From: Ferrigenium kumadai
Lineage (GTDB): Bacteria; Pseudomonadota; Gammaproteobacteria; Burkholderiales; Gallionellaceae
Direction: 5' to 3'
Length of the DNA stretch: 64,000 nucleotides
Assembly: GCF_018324385.1 (NCBI RefSeq)
Contig: NZ_AP019536.1
Location: 1,736,001-1,800,000 of the forward strand
This document shows, piece by piece, positions 1-8,069 of this stretch (position 1 is its first letter; each line of letters starts with the position of its first letter). Made by a program: the position numbers and the translations under genes. The notes beneath the pieces were generated by a model, which saw nothing but the letters and a program-made list of their open reading frames with translations, ran no database searches and had not been told where the DNA came from.

Positions 1-663
1 ATCCCGCGGGTCGCCATCGAACACAAGCCGTTCGATACCAGCCCGGTCGCGCTGACCCGGGATTTCTGGCACTGCTTCAAGCTGCTGTGGAGAGACCCGC
101 TGGGCCAGGTCTCGCTCGCGGTGACCACGCTGTTCTGGGGCGCGGGCGCCACACTGCGCCTGCTGCTCCTCGGCTGGGCCGCGGTGGCGCTGAACTACGA
201 CATCGGAGAGGCCGCGAGACTCACCGCCTGGTTCGCCATCGGTATAGCCATCGGGTCAGTGCTGGCGGCGAAATACATCACGCTGGAGCATTCGGTGAAG
301 GTGCTGCCGGTCGGCATCGCCATGGGCGTGGTCGTGCTGATGATGATCCCGATAACCAACAGCACGCTGGCAGTGCTGCTGCTGATCGTCATGGGTGCGA
401 TGGGCGGCTATTTCGTGGTACCGATGAACGCGCTGCTGCAGCACCGCGGCCACCTGCTGATGGGCGCTGGCCGTTCCATCGCTGTGCAGAACTTCAACGA
501 GAACCTGAGCATCTTCGTCATGCTGGGGCTGTACGCCGTGATGCAGAAGCTGGAACTGCACATCTATCTCATCATCCTGGTGTTCGGCCTGCTGCTGTCC
601 GGCGTCATGGCCGCACTATACAAGCGCCACGGGCATGACCAGGACTCCGGCAAAGTCTTCTAG
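1..663 (+). CDS. lplT: Lysophospholipid transporter LplT, C-terminal part (5' end outside window)
   Basis: The frame is open from base 1 and ends at the TAG at 661-663, so this is the last 220 residues of a longer protein. It has about five hydrophobic helices separated by short loops, as in the second half of a major facilitator transporter. The segment near residue 140 with PMNALLQHRG, followed by AVQNFNENL, is typical of LplT. LplT flips lysophospholipids across the inner membrane for re-acylation. The whole protein is usually about 400 residues. The acyltransferase partner (aas) is not visible here. The next gene is convergent, with 3 bp between the stops. Confidence 0.85.
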   Translation: MPRVAIEHKPFDTSPVALTRDFWHCFKLLWRDPLGQVSLAVTTLFWGAGATLRLLLLGWAAVALNYDIGEAARLTAWFAIGIAIGSVLAAKYITLEHSVKVLPVGIAMGVVVLMMIPITNSTLAVLLLIVMGAMGGYFVVPMNALLQHRGHLLMGAGRSIAVQNFNENLSIFVMLGLYAVMQKLELHIYLIILVFGLLLSGVMAALYKRHGHDQDSGKVF

Positions 664-666
664 CCG

Positions 667-3600
667 TTACATCTGCTCCAGCAGCGCCTCGAACTCCCCG
701 ATCGGCACCGGCTTGCTGAACAAGTAGCCTTGGTAGGCCATACATTCGTGGTGTTTGAGGAACGCCAGCTGCGCCTCGCTCTCCACCCCTTCGGCAATCA
801 CGTTCAGATGGAAGCTGGTTGCCAGATCGATGATGGTCTGGACCAGCAGCGCGTCGCTGCCATCACTTACGATGCCGTGTATGAAGCTCTGGTCGATCTT
901 GAGTTGATCGAGCGGCAATTGCTTGAGGTAGGACAGCGATGAATAACCGGTGCCGAAATCGTCCATCGAAAGGCTGACCCCGAGCTGGCGTAGCGCCCTC
1001 ATCTTGTCCACCGTGCCCGCCAGATCGGCCAGCACCATGCTCTCGGTCAGCTCCAGCTTCAGGCGCTCAGGTTTGACGCGATGAGCCATCAGAAGCTTGT
1101 CCACCTTATCCACGAAGTCCGGCAGCGCGAACTGCTTCGCGCTGATGTTCACCGCCAGCGTCAGGTTGCGCGTCCGCTCGTTGCCGCCCCATAGGGCGAG
1201 CTGCCGGCAAGCGGTATCCAGCACCCACTGGCCGATATCGATGATCAGCGTGCTCTCTTCGGCGACCGGAATGACCTGCGCGGGCATCACCAGGCCGCGC
1301 TGCGGATGCTGCCAGCGCAGCAATGCCTCTGCGCCGATGGGCCGGTTGCTGCTGTCCACCTGTATCTGGTAATACAGCTGCAACTGCTGCTTCGCGATGG
1401 CATGCCGCAGGTCATGTTCCAGCGCGGCGTGGTTCGCCACGTTCTCCTGCATGAGCGGGTCGAAGAAACGCACCGCATTGCGCCCCGAATCCTTGGCCTG
1501 GTACATCGCCATATCGGCATGGTGCAGCAGCTCTTCCACCGGACTCTCGTTGCCGAGATAGAGGCTGATGCCGATGCTGGGTGAACTGTGGTGCTCGTGC
1601 TCCTTGAGCCGGTACGGCTGCGCCAGCGTCTCGCGGATCTTCTCGGCGACCAGTCCGACCTTGTGCGCGGCATCTTCCGCATTCCGGCTGACCTCTTCGA
1701 TCAGCACCACGAACTCGTCTCCACCCAGTCGCGCCACGGTATCCGACTCGCGCACGCAGGACTTGATGCGCCTGGCGACATCGACCAGCATCATGTCGCC
1801 GTAATCGTGCCCCAGCGTGTCGTTGAGCGACTTGAACTTATCCATGTCGATGAACAGCACCGCGCCGTAGTTGCGGTGGCGCGCGGAGGCGGGCAGCGCG
1901 GCGCGGAAGCGGTCGAGAAACAGGCGCCGGTTGGGCAGCTTGGTCAGCGCGTCATAGAACGCCAGGTTGCGGATCTCCTCCTCGGCTTGTTTGCGCGCGG
2001 TAATATCGCTGAAGATGCCGACGTAGTTGGTGATCTCCTGATGCTCGTCCTTGACCGCGGTGATCGTCAGCCACTTCGGATATATCTGCTTGTTCTTGCG
2101 CCGGTCCCAGATCTCGCCCGCCCACGATCCGGTGTGCAACAACTGTTGCCACATCCCGGTGTAGAAATCCTTGTCATGCCGCCCCGATTTCATGATGCGC
2201 GGATTCCTGCCCAGCACCTCCTCGGCGCCATAGCCGGTGATGTCCGTGTAGGCCTGGTTGACGCGGATGATGTTGGCATCGGCATCGGTGATCACGATCG
2301 CGTCGTGGGTCTCGAAGGTTGTCGCCGCGACGCGCAATGCCTGCTCAGCCTGCTTGCGTCGGGTGATGTCATGGCAGAACACGAAGAACCGCCGGGATTC
2401 CGGCATGAAGGTCACCGATACCTCGACATCGATCTCATGTCCGTCCTTGCAGCGGTGTCGGCTCTCGAAGCGGTCCGCGCCTTGTGCAATGATTTTGTCG
2501 ATGTGTGCCGTTACCTCTTCCGCCTGCTCTTTCGCCTCCAGCTGGCCGATGTGCATCCCCATCAGTTCTTCGACTGAATAACCCGACATCCTGGCGTAAG
2601 CCTCGTTGACTTCCAGCAGATACCCCCGCTCATCGGCCATCCAGAACCCATCCTGCGCGGTGTCCAGCACGGCCTTGTGCTGCACCAGCACCGCTTCGGC
2701 ACGCTTGCGCGCGGTGATGTCCCGGCTCGACGCATACAGGTATTGCGTGCCATCCAGTTCCACTCCGGCTGCACTGATCTCGACGTTGATCAGCGAACCG
2801 TCCTTGCGCCGGTGCACGGACTCGAACATGGCATTCTTGCCGATGAGTTCCTTGAATTTTTCACGCAACTCCACCGCAGACCACTGCACATCCCAATCGG
2901 CGACGTTGAGCTTGGCCACCTCTTCCCGGCTGTAGCCCAGCATGCGGCAGAACGCATCGTTGGATGCCACGAGATCGCCCTGCATATCCATCACATGGAT
3001 CCCGTCCATCGAGGTCAGCATCAAGACCTGGTTGCGCCGCAACAGCATCTCGGTCTCGTGCAGGATGCGCTGCCTCTCGGCGATATCGATGCCCAGGCCG
3101 ACCAGCACGGGCTCGCCGTCGCGCTCTATGCGCCGGCCGGTGAAGTGATAAGGCGTTTTCTTGCCATCCCGCGCCACCAGCACCGCATCCACGGTGGCCT
3201 CGCCCTCCTCGAACACCTTGCGGATGCTGCTCTCGATCGCGGCGCGATCCACCCCTTCGAAAAAATCCAGGGGGTGACTTTGGGAAAGTTCATCGGCACT
3301 GCAATGCAGCACGCGCTCGAGATTGTCGTTCCACATCGAAAAGCGTCCGGAGGCGTCGATCATGTAGAAGATGCCGGGCAGCGACTCGATCATCTCCTCG
3401 CGGAAGTCATGCTCGCGCCTGATGACCTCGACGGCTCGCTCGCGCTCGCGCATCTCCTCGCGCAACCGATCGTTGGTCTCTTCCAGCTGCCTGGTGCGCT
3501 CGGCCACCTGCTGCTCCAGCCCCACGTTGATGCGATAGATCTCCAGTTCCCGCTGGCTCAGGCTGTCCAGCATGGCATTGAATGCATTGAGCAGACTACC

Positions 3601-4761
3601 GATCTCGCCGCCGCCATCCTTCGGCAACTGGACGCCATAATCGCCGGCGGCGATCTTGTCGGCCGTAGCGGTGAGCTGTTCGAGCGGTGTGAAGGTTCGG
3701 CGCAGCATCAGCAGCACGAGCCCTCCGACGAGCAACATCGCGGCGAATCCGCCGGCGACTTGTATTACGGGAATCGAAGCGACCTGCCGCGCCGCCACGG
3801 CAGCCGGGATGTGATAGGCCAGCAACAGGAAACGAGCCGGATTGCCGGAATCGAAATGGATCCGCTCAGCCGCCACATATCCGCTCATGTCCCTCGTGGC
3901 GGCTGCATGCAGCGGCAGGTAGGAAGGAACCCGCAGATCGAACAGCGATTTCAGTGTAGGGAAGTCCCGGCTGGCTTCATCCTTGCGCCCCGGCGCGGAA
4001 GCAGTACTTCGCTCTGTCTCGGGGTGCAGCAGGTAGACCCCGTCCCTGTTGGCGACATAAGTCTGCACCCCGGGCGGCAATCCCAAGGTGGCGAACTTCA
4101 GCAATTCCGCCACATCCATATCGACTACCACCATGCCGAAGATATTTCCGTCCCCGGCATAGACTGGCGAGGCGGCGCGCACGATCAGCCGGGCAGCTTG
4201 CCCGACGGGCACATCCTCCCGGTTGAATTCGAATGCCGAGAAATACACTTGGCCTGGCCGCAAGTTCAGCGTGGACTTGAAATAGTCCTGCTCATCTCTG
4301 GCCTTAAGCTCGGCAGGCGGTATAACCTCGGCCTTGCCGCCGCGCTGCTCGACGCGCACGAGTTCCCGCCCCCCGTCGGCCACGCCGATGTAGCGGATGT
4401 GGTCATAACCCGGGTGTGAGTTTGAAAAAGCGGTAAAGACCTGCTGCAAACGCGCTTCCCATCTGGCCTGAGTATCCCCATCGCGGGTGTCGTAACCGTT
4501 GTTCTGTACGGCGCGCAGGATGCCGGAGACAGGCGGAGTATCGGACAGGAACAGCAGACTCTGGCGCAGTGCGTCTATCGCCTGGGTCAAACGTAATTTT
4601 TCGGCGTGGGATATCTCTTCCAGATCGGCACGCCGCTCGCTGAGGTAAACATCCTGCAGGCGCGCCTCTTCGATATACATCGTTACCAACGAAGCTGCGG
4701 CCACCAGGATCAGGGCGGTGGCAGTGATGCGCGTAGACAGGCGGAAGTCATGCAGCTTCAT
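667..4761 (-). CDS. Membrane multi-PAS diguanylate cyclase/phosphodiesterase (GGDEF-EAL)
   Basis: The protein has 1364 residues. An N-terminal membrane helix (about 12-30) is followed by a large periplasmic Cache-like sensor (about 40-325), a second helix (about 330-352), HAMP, a short coiled coil and four PAS domains (about 455-930). The GGDEF domain has an intact GGDEF motif near residue 1010, preceded by the RESD inhibitory-site motif. The EAL domain has EALLR near 1147, LTESMVL, DDFGTGYSSL and AEGVE. Both catalytic motifs look intact, so it could make and break c-di-GMP; which activity dominates cannot be read from sequence. The start is ATG with GGGGAA upstream. It lies 70 bp after udg on the same strand and is probably a separate unit. 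Confidence 0.93.
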   Translation of the reverse strand: MKLHDFRLSTRITATALILVAAASLVTMYIEEARLQDVYLSERRADLEEISHAEKLRLTQAIDALRQSLLFLSDTPPVSGILRAVQNNGYDTRDGDTQARWEARLQQVFTAFSNSHPGYDHIRYIGVADGGRELVRVEQRGGKAEVIPPAELKARDEQDYFKSTLNLRPGQVYFSAFEFNREDVPVGQAARLIVRAASPVYAGDGNIFGMVVVDMDVAELLKFATLGLPPGVQTYVANRDGVYLLHPETERSTASAPGRKDEASRDFPTLKSLFDLRVPSYLPLHAAATRDMSGYVAAERIHFDSGNPARFLLLAYHIPAAVAARQVASIPVIQVAGGFAAMLLVGGLVLLMLRRTFTPLEQLTATADKIAAGDYGVQLPKDGGGEIGSLLNAFNAMLDSLSQRELEIYRINVGLEQQVAERTRQLEETNDRLREEMRERERAVEVIRREHDFREEMIESLPGIFYMIDASGRFSMWNDNLERVLHCSADELSQSHPLDFFEGVDRAAIESSIRKVFEEGEATVDAVLVARDGKKTPYHFTGRRIERDGEPVLVGLGIDIAERQRILHETEMLLRRNQVLMLTSMDGIHVMDMQGDLVASNDAFCRMLGYSREEVAKLNVADWDVQWSAVELREKFKELIGKNAMFESVHRRKDGSLINVEISAAGVELDGTQYLYASSRDITARKRAEAVLVQHKAVLDTAQDGFWMADERGYLLEVNEAYARMSGYSVEELMGMHIGQLEAKEQAEEVTAHIDKIIAQGADRFESRHRCKDGHEIDVEVSVTFMPESRRFFVFCHDITRRKQAEQALRVAATTFETHDAIVITDADANIIRVNQAYTDITGYGAEEVLGRNPRIMKSGRHDKDFYTGMWQQLLHTGSWAGEIWDRRKNKQIYPKWLTITAVKDEHQEITNYVGIFSDITARKQAEEEIRNLAFYDALTKLPNRRLFLDRFRAALPASARHRNYGAVLFIDMDKFKSLNDTLGHDYGDMMLVDVARRIKSCVRESDTVARLGGDEFVVLIEEVSRNAEDAAHKVGLVAEKIRETLAQPYRLKEHEHHSSPSIGISLYLGNESPVEELLHHADMAMYQAKDSGRNAVRFFDPLMQENVANHAALEHDLRHAIAKQQLQLYYQIQVDSSNRPIGAEALLRWQHPQRGLVMPAQVIPVAEESTLIIDIGQWVLDTACRQLALWGGNERTRNLTLAVNISAKQFALPDFVDKVDKLLMAHRVKPERLKLELTESMVLADLAGTVDKMRALRQLGVSLSMDDFGTGYSSLSYLKQLPLDQLKIDQSFIHGIVSDGSDALLVQTIIDLATSFHLNVIAEGVESEAQLAFLKHHECMAYQGYLFSKPVPIGEFEALLEQM

Positions 4762-4831
4762 GCATTCCCCATTCGGAAGCGATGAGGCATGCTACTACAC
4801 AAGCAACTGCAGGACTATTAAGTAAAAGCCC

Positions 4832-5749
4832 TTATGGAAGTGCGTTAAATACCTGCATCGCGCGGCACAGATCCTCCCATGCCTTGGCCTTTTCCAGCGG
4901 GCTGCGCAGCAGGTAGGCGGGGTGATAGGTGACTATCAGAGGAATCCCCTGATAGTCATGCGTCGTCCCGCGCAGCGAGCCGAGCGCTGCATCGCGCCCC
5001 AATAGCGCAGTGGCGGCGGTCTTGCCCAGCGCCACGATCACCTTGGGACGAATCAGTTGTATCTGTCGTTGCAGGTATGGGAAACAGGTGGCGATCTCGT
5101 CGGCCTCCGGCGTGCGGTTGCCGGGCGGGCGGCACTTGACGATGTTGGCGATGTACACGTTGTTGCCGCGCTTCAGTTTGACTGACATCAGCATGTTGTC
5201 CAGCAACTTGCCCGCCTGCCCCACAAACGGCTCGCCCTGCACATCCTCGTCTGCGCCCGGCCCTTCGCCGACGAACAACCAGTCGGCCTGCTCGTCGCCC
5301 ACGCCGAACACCGTCTGCGTGCATCCAGCGCGCAGCTTGCAGGCAGTGCAATCGCGCACCATCGTCTTCAATTCCGGCCAACCGAGTTCGGCGATGCGCT
5401 GTTCGCGATTCTGTTCCCCGTTCCCGGTTGTGACGATCGTCGCGGGCTCGGAATCTGCGGCGGCAAGCGACGGCGAACTTGCGCAGGATGGGTTGAACCC
5501 TTCGTCTGCGCTCAGAACAGGCTCCGCGATACCCGTCACCGATTGTTGGGTATCGGCTTCGCCTCCACCCACCCTGCTCGCTTCGGCTGCCGGAGGTGCT
5601 ACCGCAGCGGCGGTTTCGATCGACGCTTCAATGGGCGGCGTCGATTCCACATCCGCTTCAGGATTGCCGGCCATTGGTGCAGGCGCGCCTCTCCGCTGCC
5701 ACAGCGGGTACAGATTCAACTCGCGCAGTACCGCTTCCTGCCTATCCAT
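4832..5749 (-). CDS. Type 4 (Fe-S) uracil-DNA glycosylase
   Basis: This enzyme removes uracil from DNA in base-excision repair. The family motif [15 protein letters not shown] is present, followed by [13 protein letters not shown]. Cysteines in [10 protein letters not shown], in [10 protein letters not shown] and in the following ATC fit the 4Fe-4S ligands of family 4. The catalytic core covers roughly the last 200 residues. About the first 100 residues are an Ala/Pro/Glu-rich, probably disordered extension. The start at 5749 is preferred because GGAG sits six bases upstream; ATG at 5755 and TTG at 5764 are alternatives. The start overlaps the rimI stop, so translation is probably coupled. 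It is the last gene of the ispD-ispF-tsaB-rimI-udg run. Confidence 0.88.
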   Translation of the reverse strand: MDRQEAVLRELNLYPLWQRRGAPAPMAGNPEADVESTPPIEASIETAAAVAPPAAEASRVGGGEADTQQSVTGIAEPVLSADEGFNPSCASSPSLAAADSEPATIVTTGNGEQNREQRIAELGWPELKTMVRDCTACKLRAGCTQTVFGVGDEQADWLFVGEGPGADEDVQGEPFVGQAGKLLDNMLMSVKLKRGNNVYIANIVKCRPPGNRTPEADEIATCFPYLQRQIQLIRPKVIVALGKTAATALLGRDAALGSLRGTTHDYQGIPLIVTYHPAYLLRSPLEKAKAWEDLCRAMQVFNALP

Positions 5750-6194
5750 GTTCATCTCCAGCAAAATCGCACGCCATCACCAGCGCGTCCTCGCTGCCGT
5801 TCGCGTTCTGATAGTAACCGCGCCGCACACCGACCTCGGCGAAGCCCGCGCTGCGGTACAACGCGACCGCTGCCGTGTTGGACGGACGCACTTCGAGGAA
5901 CACGCGCTGCATGTTCCTCTCGCGCGCAAGCATGAGCATCGCGCCCAGCATCGCGCGCCCCAGACCTTTGCGCTGCTGGGCCGCGGCCACACCAATGGTC
6001 AGCAACTCCGCCTCGTCCACCGCCGGCATCAGGATCGCATAGCCGCGTATTCCGTCTTCCGTCTCATCCACGCGGCACAGGTAGCCGTTCGCCAGCGAGT
6101 CGCTGAAATTGCCGCGCGTCCACGGGTAGGCCTGCACCGCCTGCTCGATGGCGAACACCGCATCCACGTCGGCTTCGGTCATGGGTCGCATCAA
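5742..6194 (-). CDS. rimI: Ribosomal protein S18-alanine N-acetyltransferase RimI
   Basis: A GNAT-fold acetyltransferase of 150 residues, the normal RimI length. The acetyl-CoA binding segment (about 65-85) reads [14 protein letters not shown], the Q/RxxGxG/A motif A. It is followed by [21 protein letters not shown], shown here in part only, which is characteristic of RimI. It acetylates the N-terminal alanine of ribosomal protein S18. The ATG overlaps the tsaB stop by four bases (ATGA). The tsaB-rimI pairing is common in proteobacteria and supports the assignment. Confidence 0.92.
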   Translation of the reverse strand: MMRPMTEADVDAVFAIEQAVQAYPWTRGNFSDSLANGYLCRVDETEDGIRGYAILMPAVDEAELLTIGVAAAQQRKGLGRAMLGAMLMLARERNMQRVFLEVRPSNTAAVALYRSAGFAEVGVRRGYYQNANGSEDALVMACDFAGDEHG

Positions 6195-6871
6195 CGCGCT
6201 TCCCGTTCACTGGTCTTCAGCGCGACCTTGTCGCGCAAGTAGAGCGGCAGAGCCTGCGCCGCATCGACGCCCTCGCCTCTCGCGAGACGCCGCGCGCCCA
6301 GCGAGGCGATGGCGGAGGCCTGCGGGACGACGGTTCCGTCCACGCCATGCAGCTGCCCCGCATAACGCGCCTGCAGCGCTTCGCTGTTCACCGAGAAACC
6401 GCTGCCTGTAGCGAACCAGCGCTCGCCCGTCACCACCGGCGCATCCCCCGGCTTGCACAGACAGGGTTCGCTCGCCGCGATCCACTCGCCGCCCTGCTTC
6501 TCGTAGGCCGCGTGGTAGATCTCGCCCATGCGCGCATCCAGCACCGCGACCACCTTGCCGTGTCCCGACGCTTCGGCCAGCGCCTCGAGCGTGCACACGC
6601 CGACCACCGGCAGGTTCGCCCCCAGCGCCAGCCCCTGTGTCACGCCGCAGGCGATGCGCACGCCGGTGAACGAGCCCGGCCCCATGCCGAAGGCGATGCC
6701 GTCCATGTCCCTGATCCCGAGTCCCGCATCCTTGAGCAAGGCATCCAGCATGCTCATCAATACCTCGGAATGCTTCTGCCCCACCGCTTCGCAGCGGTCC
6801 ATGACTGCGCCGTCCTGCCACAAGGCGACGGAGCAGTATTCGGTGGAGGTTTCCAGTGCCAATACGCGCAT
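6191..6871 (-). CDS. tsaB: tRNA threonylcarbamoyladenosine biosynthesis protein TsaB
   Basis: A protein of 226 residues in the ASKHA/Kae1-like fold. It begins [18 protein letters not shown], the typical TsaB N-terminus, and has [15 protein letters not shown] near residue 65. TsaB is the scaffold partner of TsaD and TsaE in making t6A37 on ANN-decoding tRNAs; the genes for TsaD and TsaE are not in this window. The start codon overlaps the ispF stop by one base (TGATG), and the stop overlaps rimI. This makes a tightly coupled operon. Confidence 0.93.
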   Translation of the reverse strand: MRVLALETSTEYCSVALWQDGAVMDRCEAVGQKHSEVLMSMLDALLKDAGLGIRDMDGIAFGMGPGSFTGVRIACGVTQGLALGANLPVVGVCTLEALAEASGHGKVVAVLDARMGEIYHAAYEKQGGEWIAASEPCLCKPGDAPVVTGERWFATGSGFSVNSEALQARYAGQLHGVDGTVVPQASAIASLGARRLARGEGVDAAQALPLYLRDKVALKTSEREAR

Positions 6872-7347
6872 CAGTTATCTGCCAGCAGCAATACCACCGC
6901 CTGCGCCGCGATTCCCTCACCGCGCCCGGTATAGCCCAGCTTCTCGGTGGTGGTCGCCTTCACGTTGACGGCGCTTTTCTCCACACGCAGGTCTGATGCG
7001 ATGTGCGCGACCATGTGCGCGATATGCGGCGCCATCTTCGGCGCCTGCGCGATGATGGTCGCATCCAGGTTGGCGACGCGATAGCCCTGCTCGCGCACCA
7101 TGTGCACCACTTCGCGAAGTAGAATGCGGCTGTCGATGTTCTTGTACTTCGCGTCGGTATCGGCGAAATGTTTGCCGATGTCGCCCAGCGCCGCCGCGCC
7201 CAGCAGCGCATCGCTGATCGCATGCAGCAGCACGTCCGCGTCGGAATGCCCGAGCAGCCCCTTGTCATACGGGATGTCCACGCCGCCGATGATGAGCTTG
7301 CGCCCTTCGACGAGTTGATGGACGTCGAAACCCTGTCCGATACGCAT
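6871..7347 (-). CDS. ispF: 2-C-methyl-D-erythritol 2,4-cyclodiphosphate synthase
   Basis: A protein of 158 residues that starts [16 protein letters not shown] with the metal-binding DVH motif. It contains [19 protein letters not shown], which carries the second metal histidine, and ends with [17 protein letters not shown]. It forms MEcPP in the MEP isoprenoid pathway. The frame stays open upstream, but ATG at 7347 matches the family N-terminus and lies 2 bp from the ispD stop. The ispD-ispF order is the usual proteobacterial arrangement. Confidence 0.96.
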   Translation of the reverse strand: MRIGQGFDVHQLVEGRKLIIGGVDIPYDKGLLGHSDADVLLHAISDALLGAAALGDIGKHFADTDAKYKNIDSRILLREVVHMVREQGYRVANLDATIIAQAPKMAPHIAHMVAHIASDLRVEKSAVNVKATTTEKLGYTGRGEGIAAQAVVLLLADN

Positions 7348-7349
7348 GA

Positions 7350-8030
7350 TTATTTTCCTTGTTGAAGCAGCAACTCCGCCAGCAGCAGGTCCTGCGGATA
7401 AGTCACCTTGAAATTGGTCGATTCGCTCGCCACCAGCTTCGGGCTCAGGCCCAGCGCCTCGACGGCAGATGCCTCGTCCGTCACATTGCGGCATTGCTGC
7501 AGCGCCTGCGCCAGCAGGCCCGCGCGGAACATCTGCGGCGTCTGTGCCTGCCACAGCCCTTCGCGCGGCTCGGTGCAGGCGATGCGCTGCTGCGCATCGG
7601 CGCGTTTCAGCGTGTCCGCCACCGGCACGGCGAGAATGCCGCCCACCGCGTCGTCGCGCAGCTCGGCGATCAGTTTGGACAGATGCGCCTGCATCAGACA
7701 GGGGCGCGCCGCATCGTGCACCAGCACCCAGTCGTCCGGCTCCAGCTCAGACGCCAGCAGGCCGTTGGCCACGCTCTCCGCGCGCGTCTCGCCGCCGCAA
7801 TACAGCGGCTGCAGCTTCTCGCCGCAATGCGACCAGTCGTAACCGTGGAACAGCGTATCGTCGGGAGCCAGCACGACGAATACCGTGGACAGGTCGGGAC
7901 AAGCGCAGAGCGTTTCGAGCGCGTGGGCGATCATCGGCTTGCCGGCGAGCGGCAGATATTGCTTGGGCAGTTCATGCCCCATGCGCGCGCCGAAGCCGGC
8001 GGCAGGAACCAGAGCGTGGAATTCAGACAT
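7350..8030 (-). CDS. ispD: 2-C-methyl-D-erythritol 4-phosphate cytidylyltransferase
   Basis: A protein of 226 residues. The N-terminal nucleotide-binding loop is [18 protein letters not shown], which includes the Arg and Lys expected for CTP binding. [11 protein letters not shown] follows near residue 105, and [11 protein letters not shown] lies near 175. It activates MEP with CTP in the MEP pathway. It is the first gene of the leftward ispD-ispF-tsaB-rimI-udg run, and a small inverted repeat lies just upstream of its ATG. Confidence 0.95.
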   Translation of the reverse strand: MSEFHALVPAAGFGARMGHELPKQYLPLAGKPMIAHALETLCACPDLSTVFVVLAPDDTLFHGYDWSHCGEKLQPLYCGGETRAESVANGLLASELEPDDWVLVHDAARPCLMQAHLSKLIAELRDDAVGGILAVPVADTLKRADAQQRIACTEPREGLWQAQTPQMFRAGLLAQALQQCRNVTDEASAVEALGLSPKLVASESTNFKVTYPQDLLLAELLLQQGK

Positions 8031-8032
8031 GG

Positions 8033-8055
8033 CGCGAGTTTACCAAACTCCCGCG
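8033..8055. repeat. Short inverted repeat upstream of ispD
   Basis: CGCGAGTTT, ACC and AAACTC-c-CGCG form a stem of about nine pairs with a three-base loop and one bulge. It lies between the end of the 8070-10595 gene and the ispD start, both leftward. There is no U-tract in the leftward transcript, so it is either a weak terminator for the upstream gene or a leader structure for ispD. Confidence 0.35.
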
Positions 8056-8069
8056 CATCGGACGCGAAC

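Noticed and set aside
1588..4419. Long open frames on the plus strand opposite the GGDEF-EAL gene
   Set aside because: They are antisense shadows in GC-rich coding DNA, with no recognisable domains; the minus-strand gene explains the whole interval.
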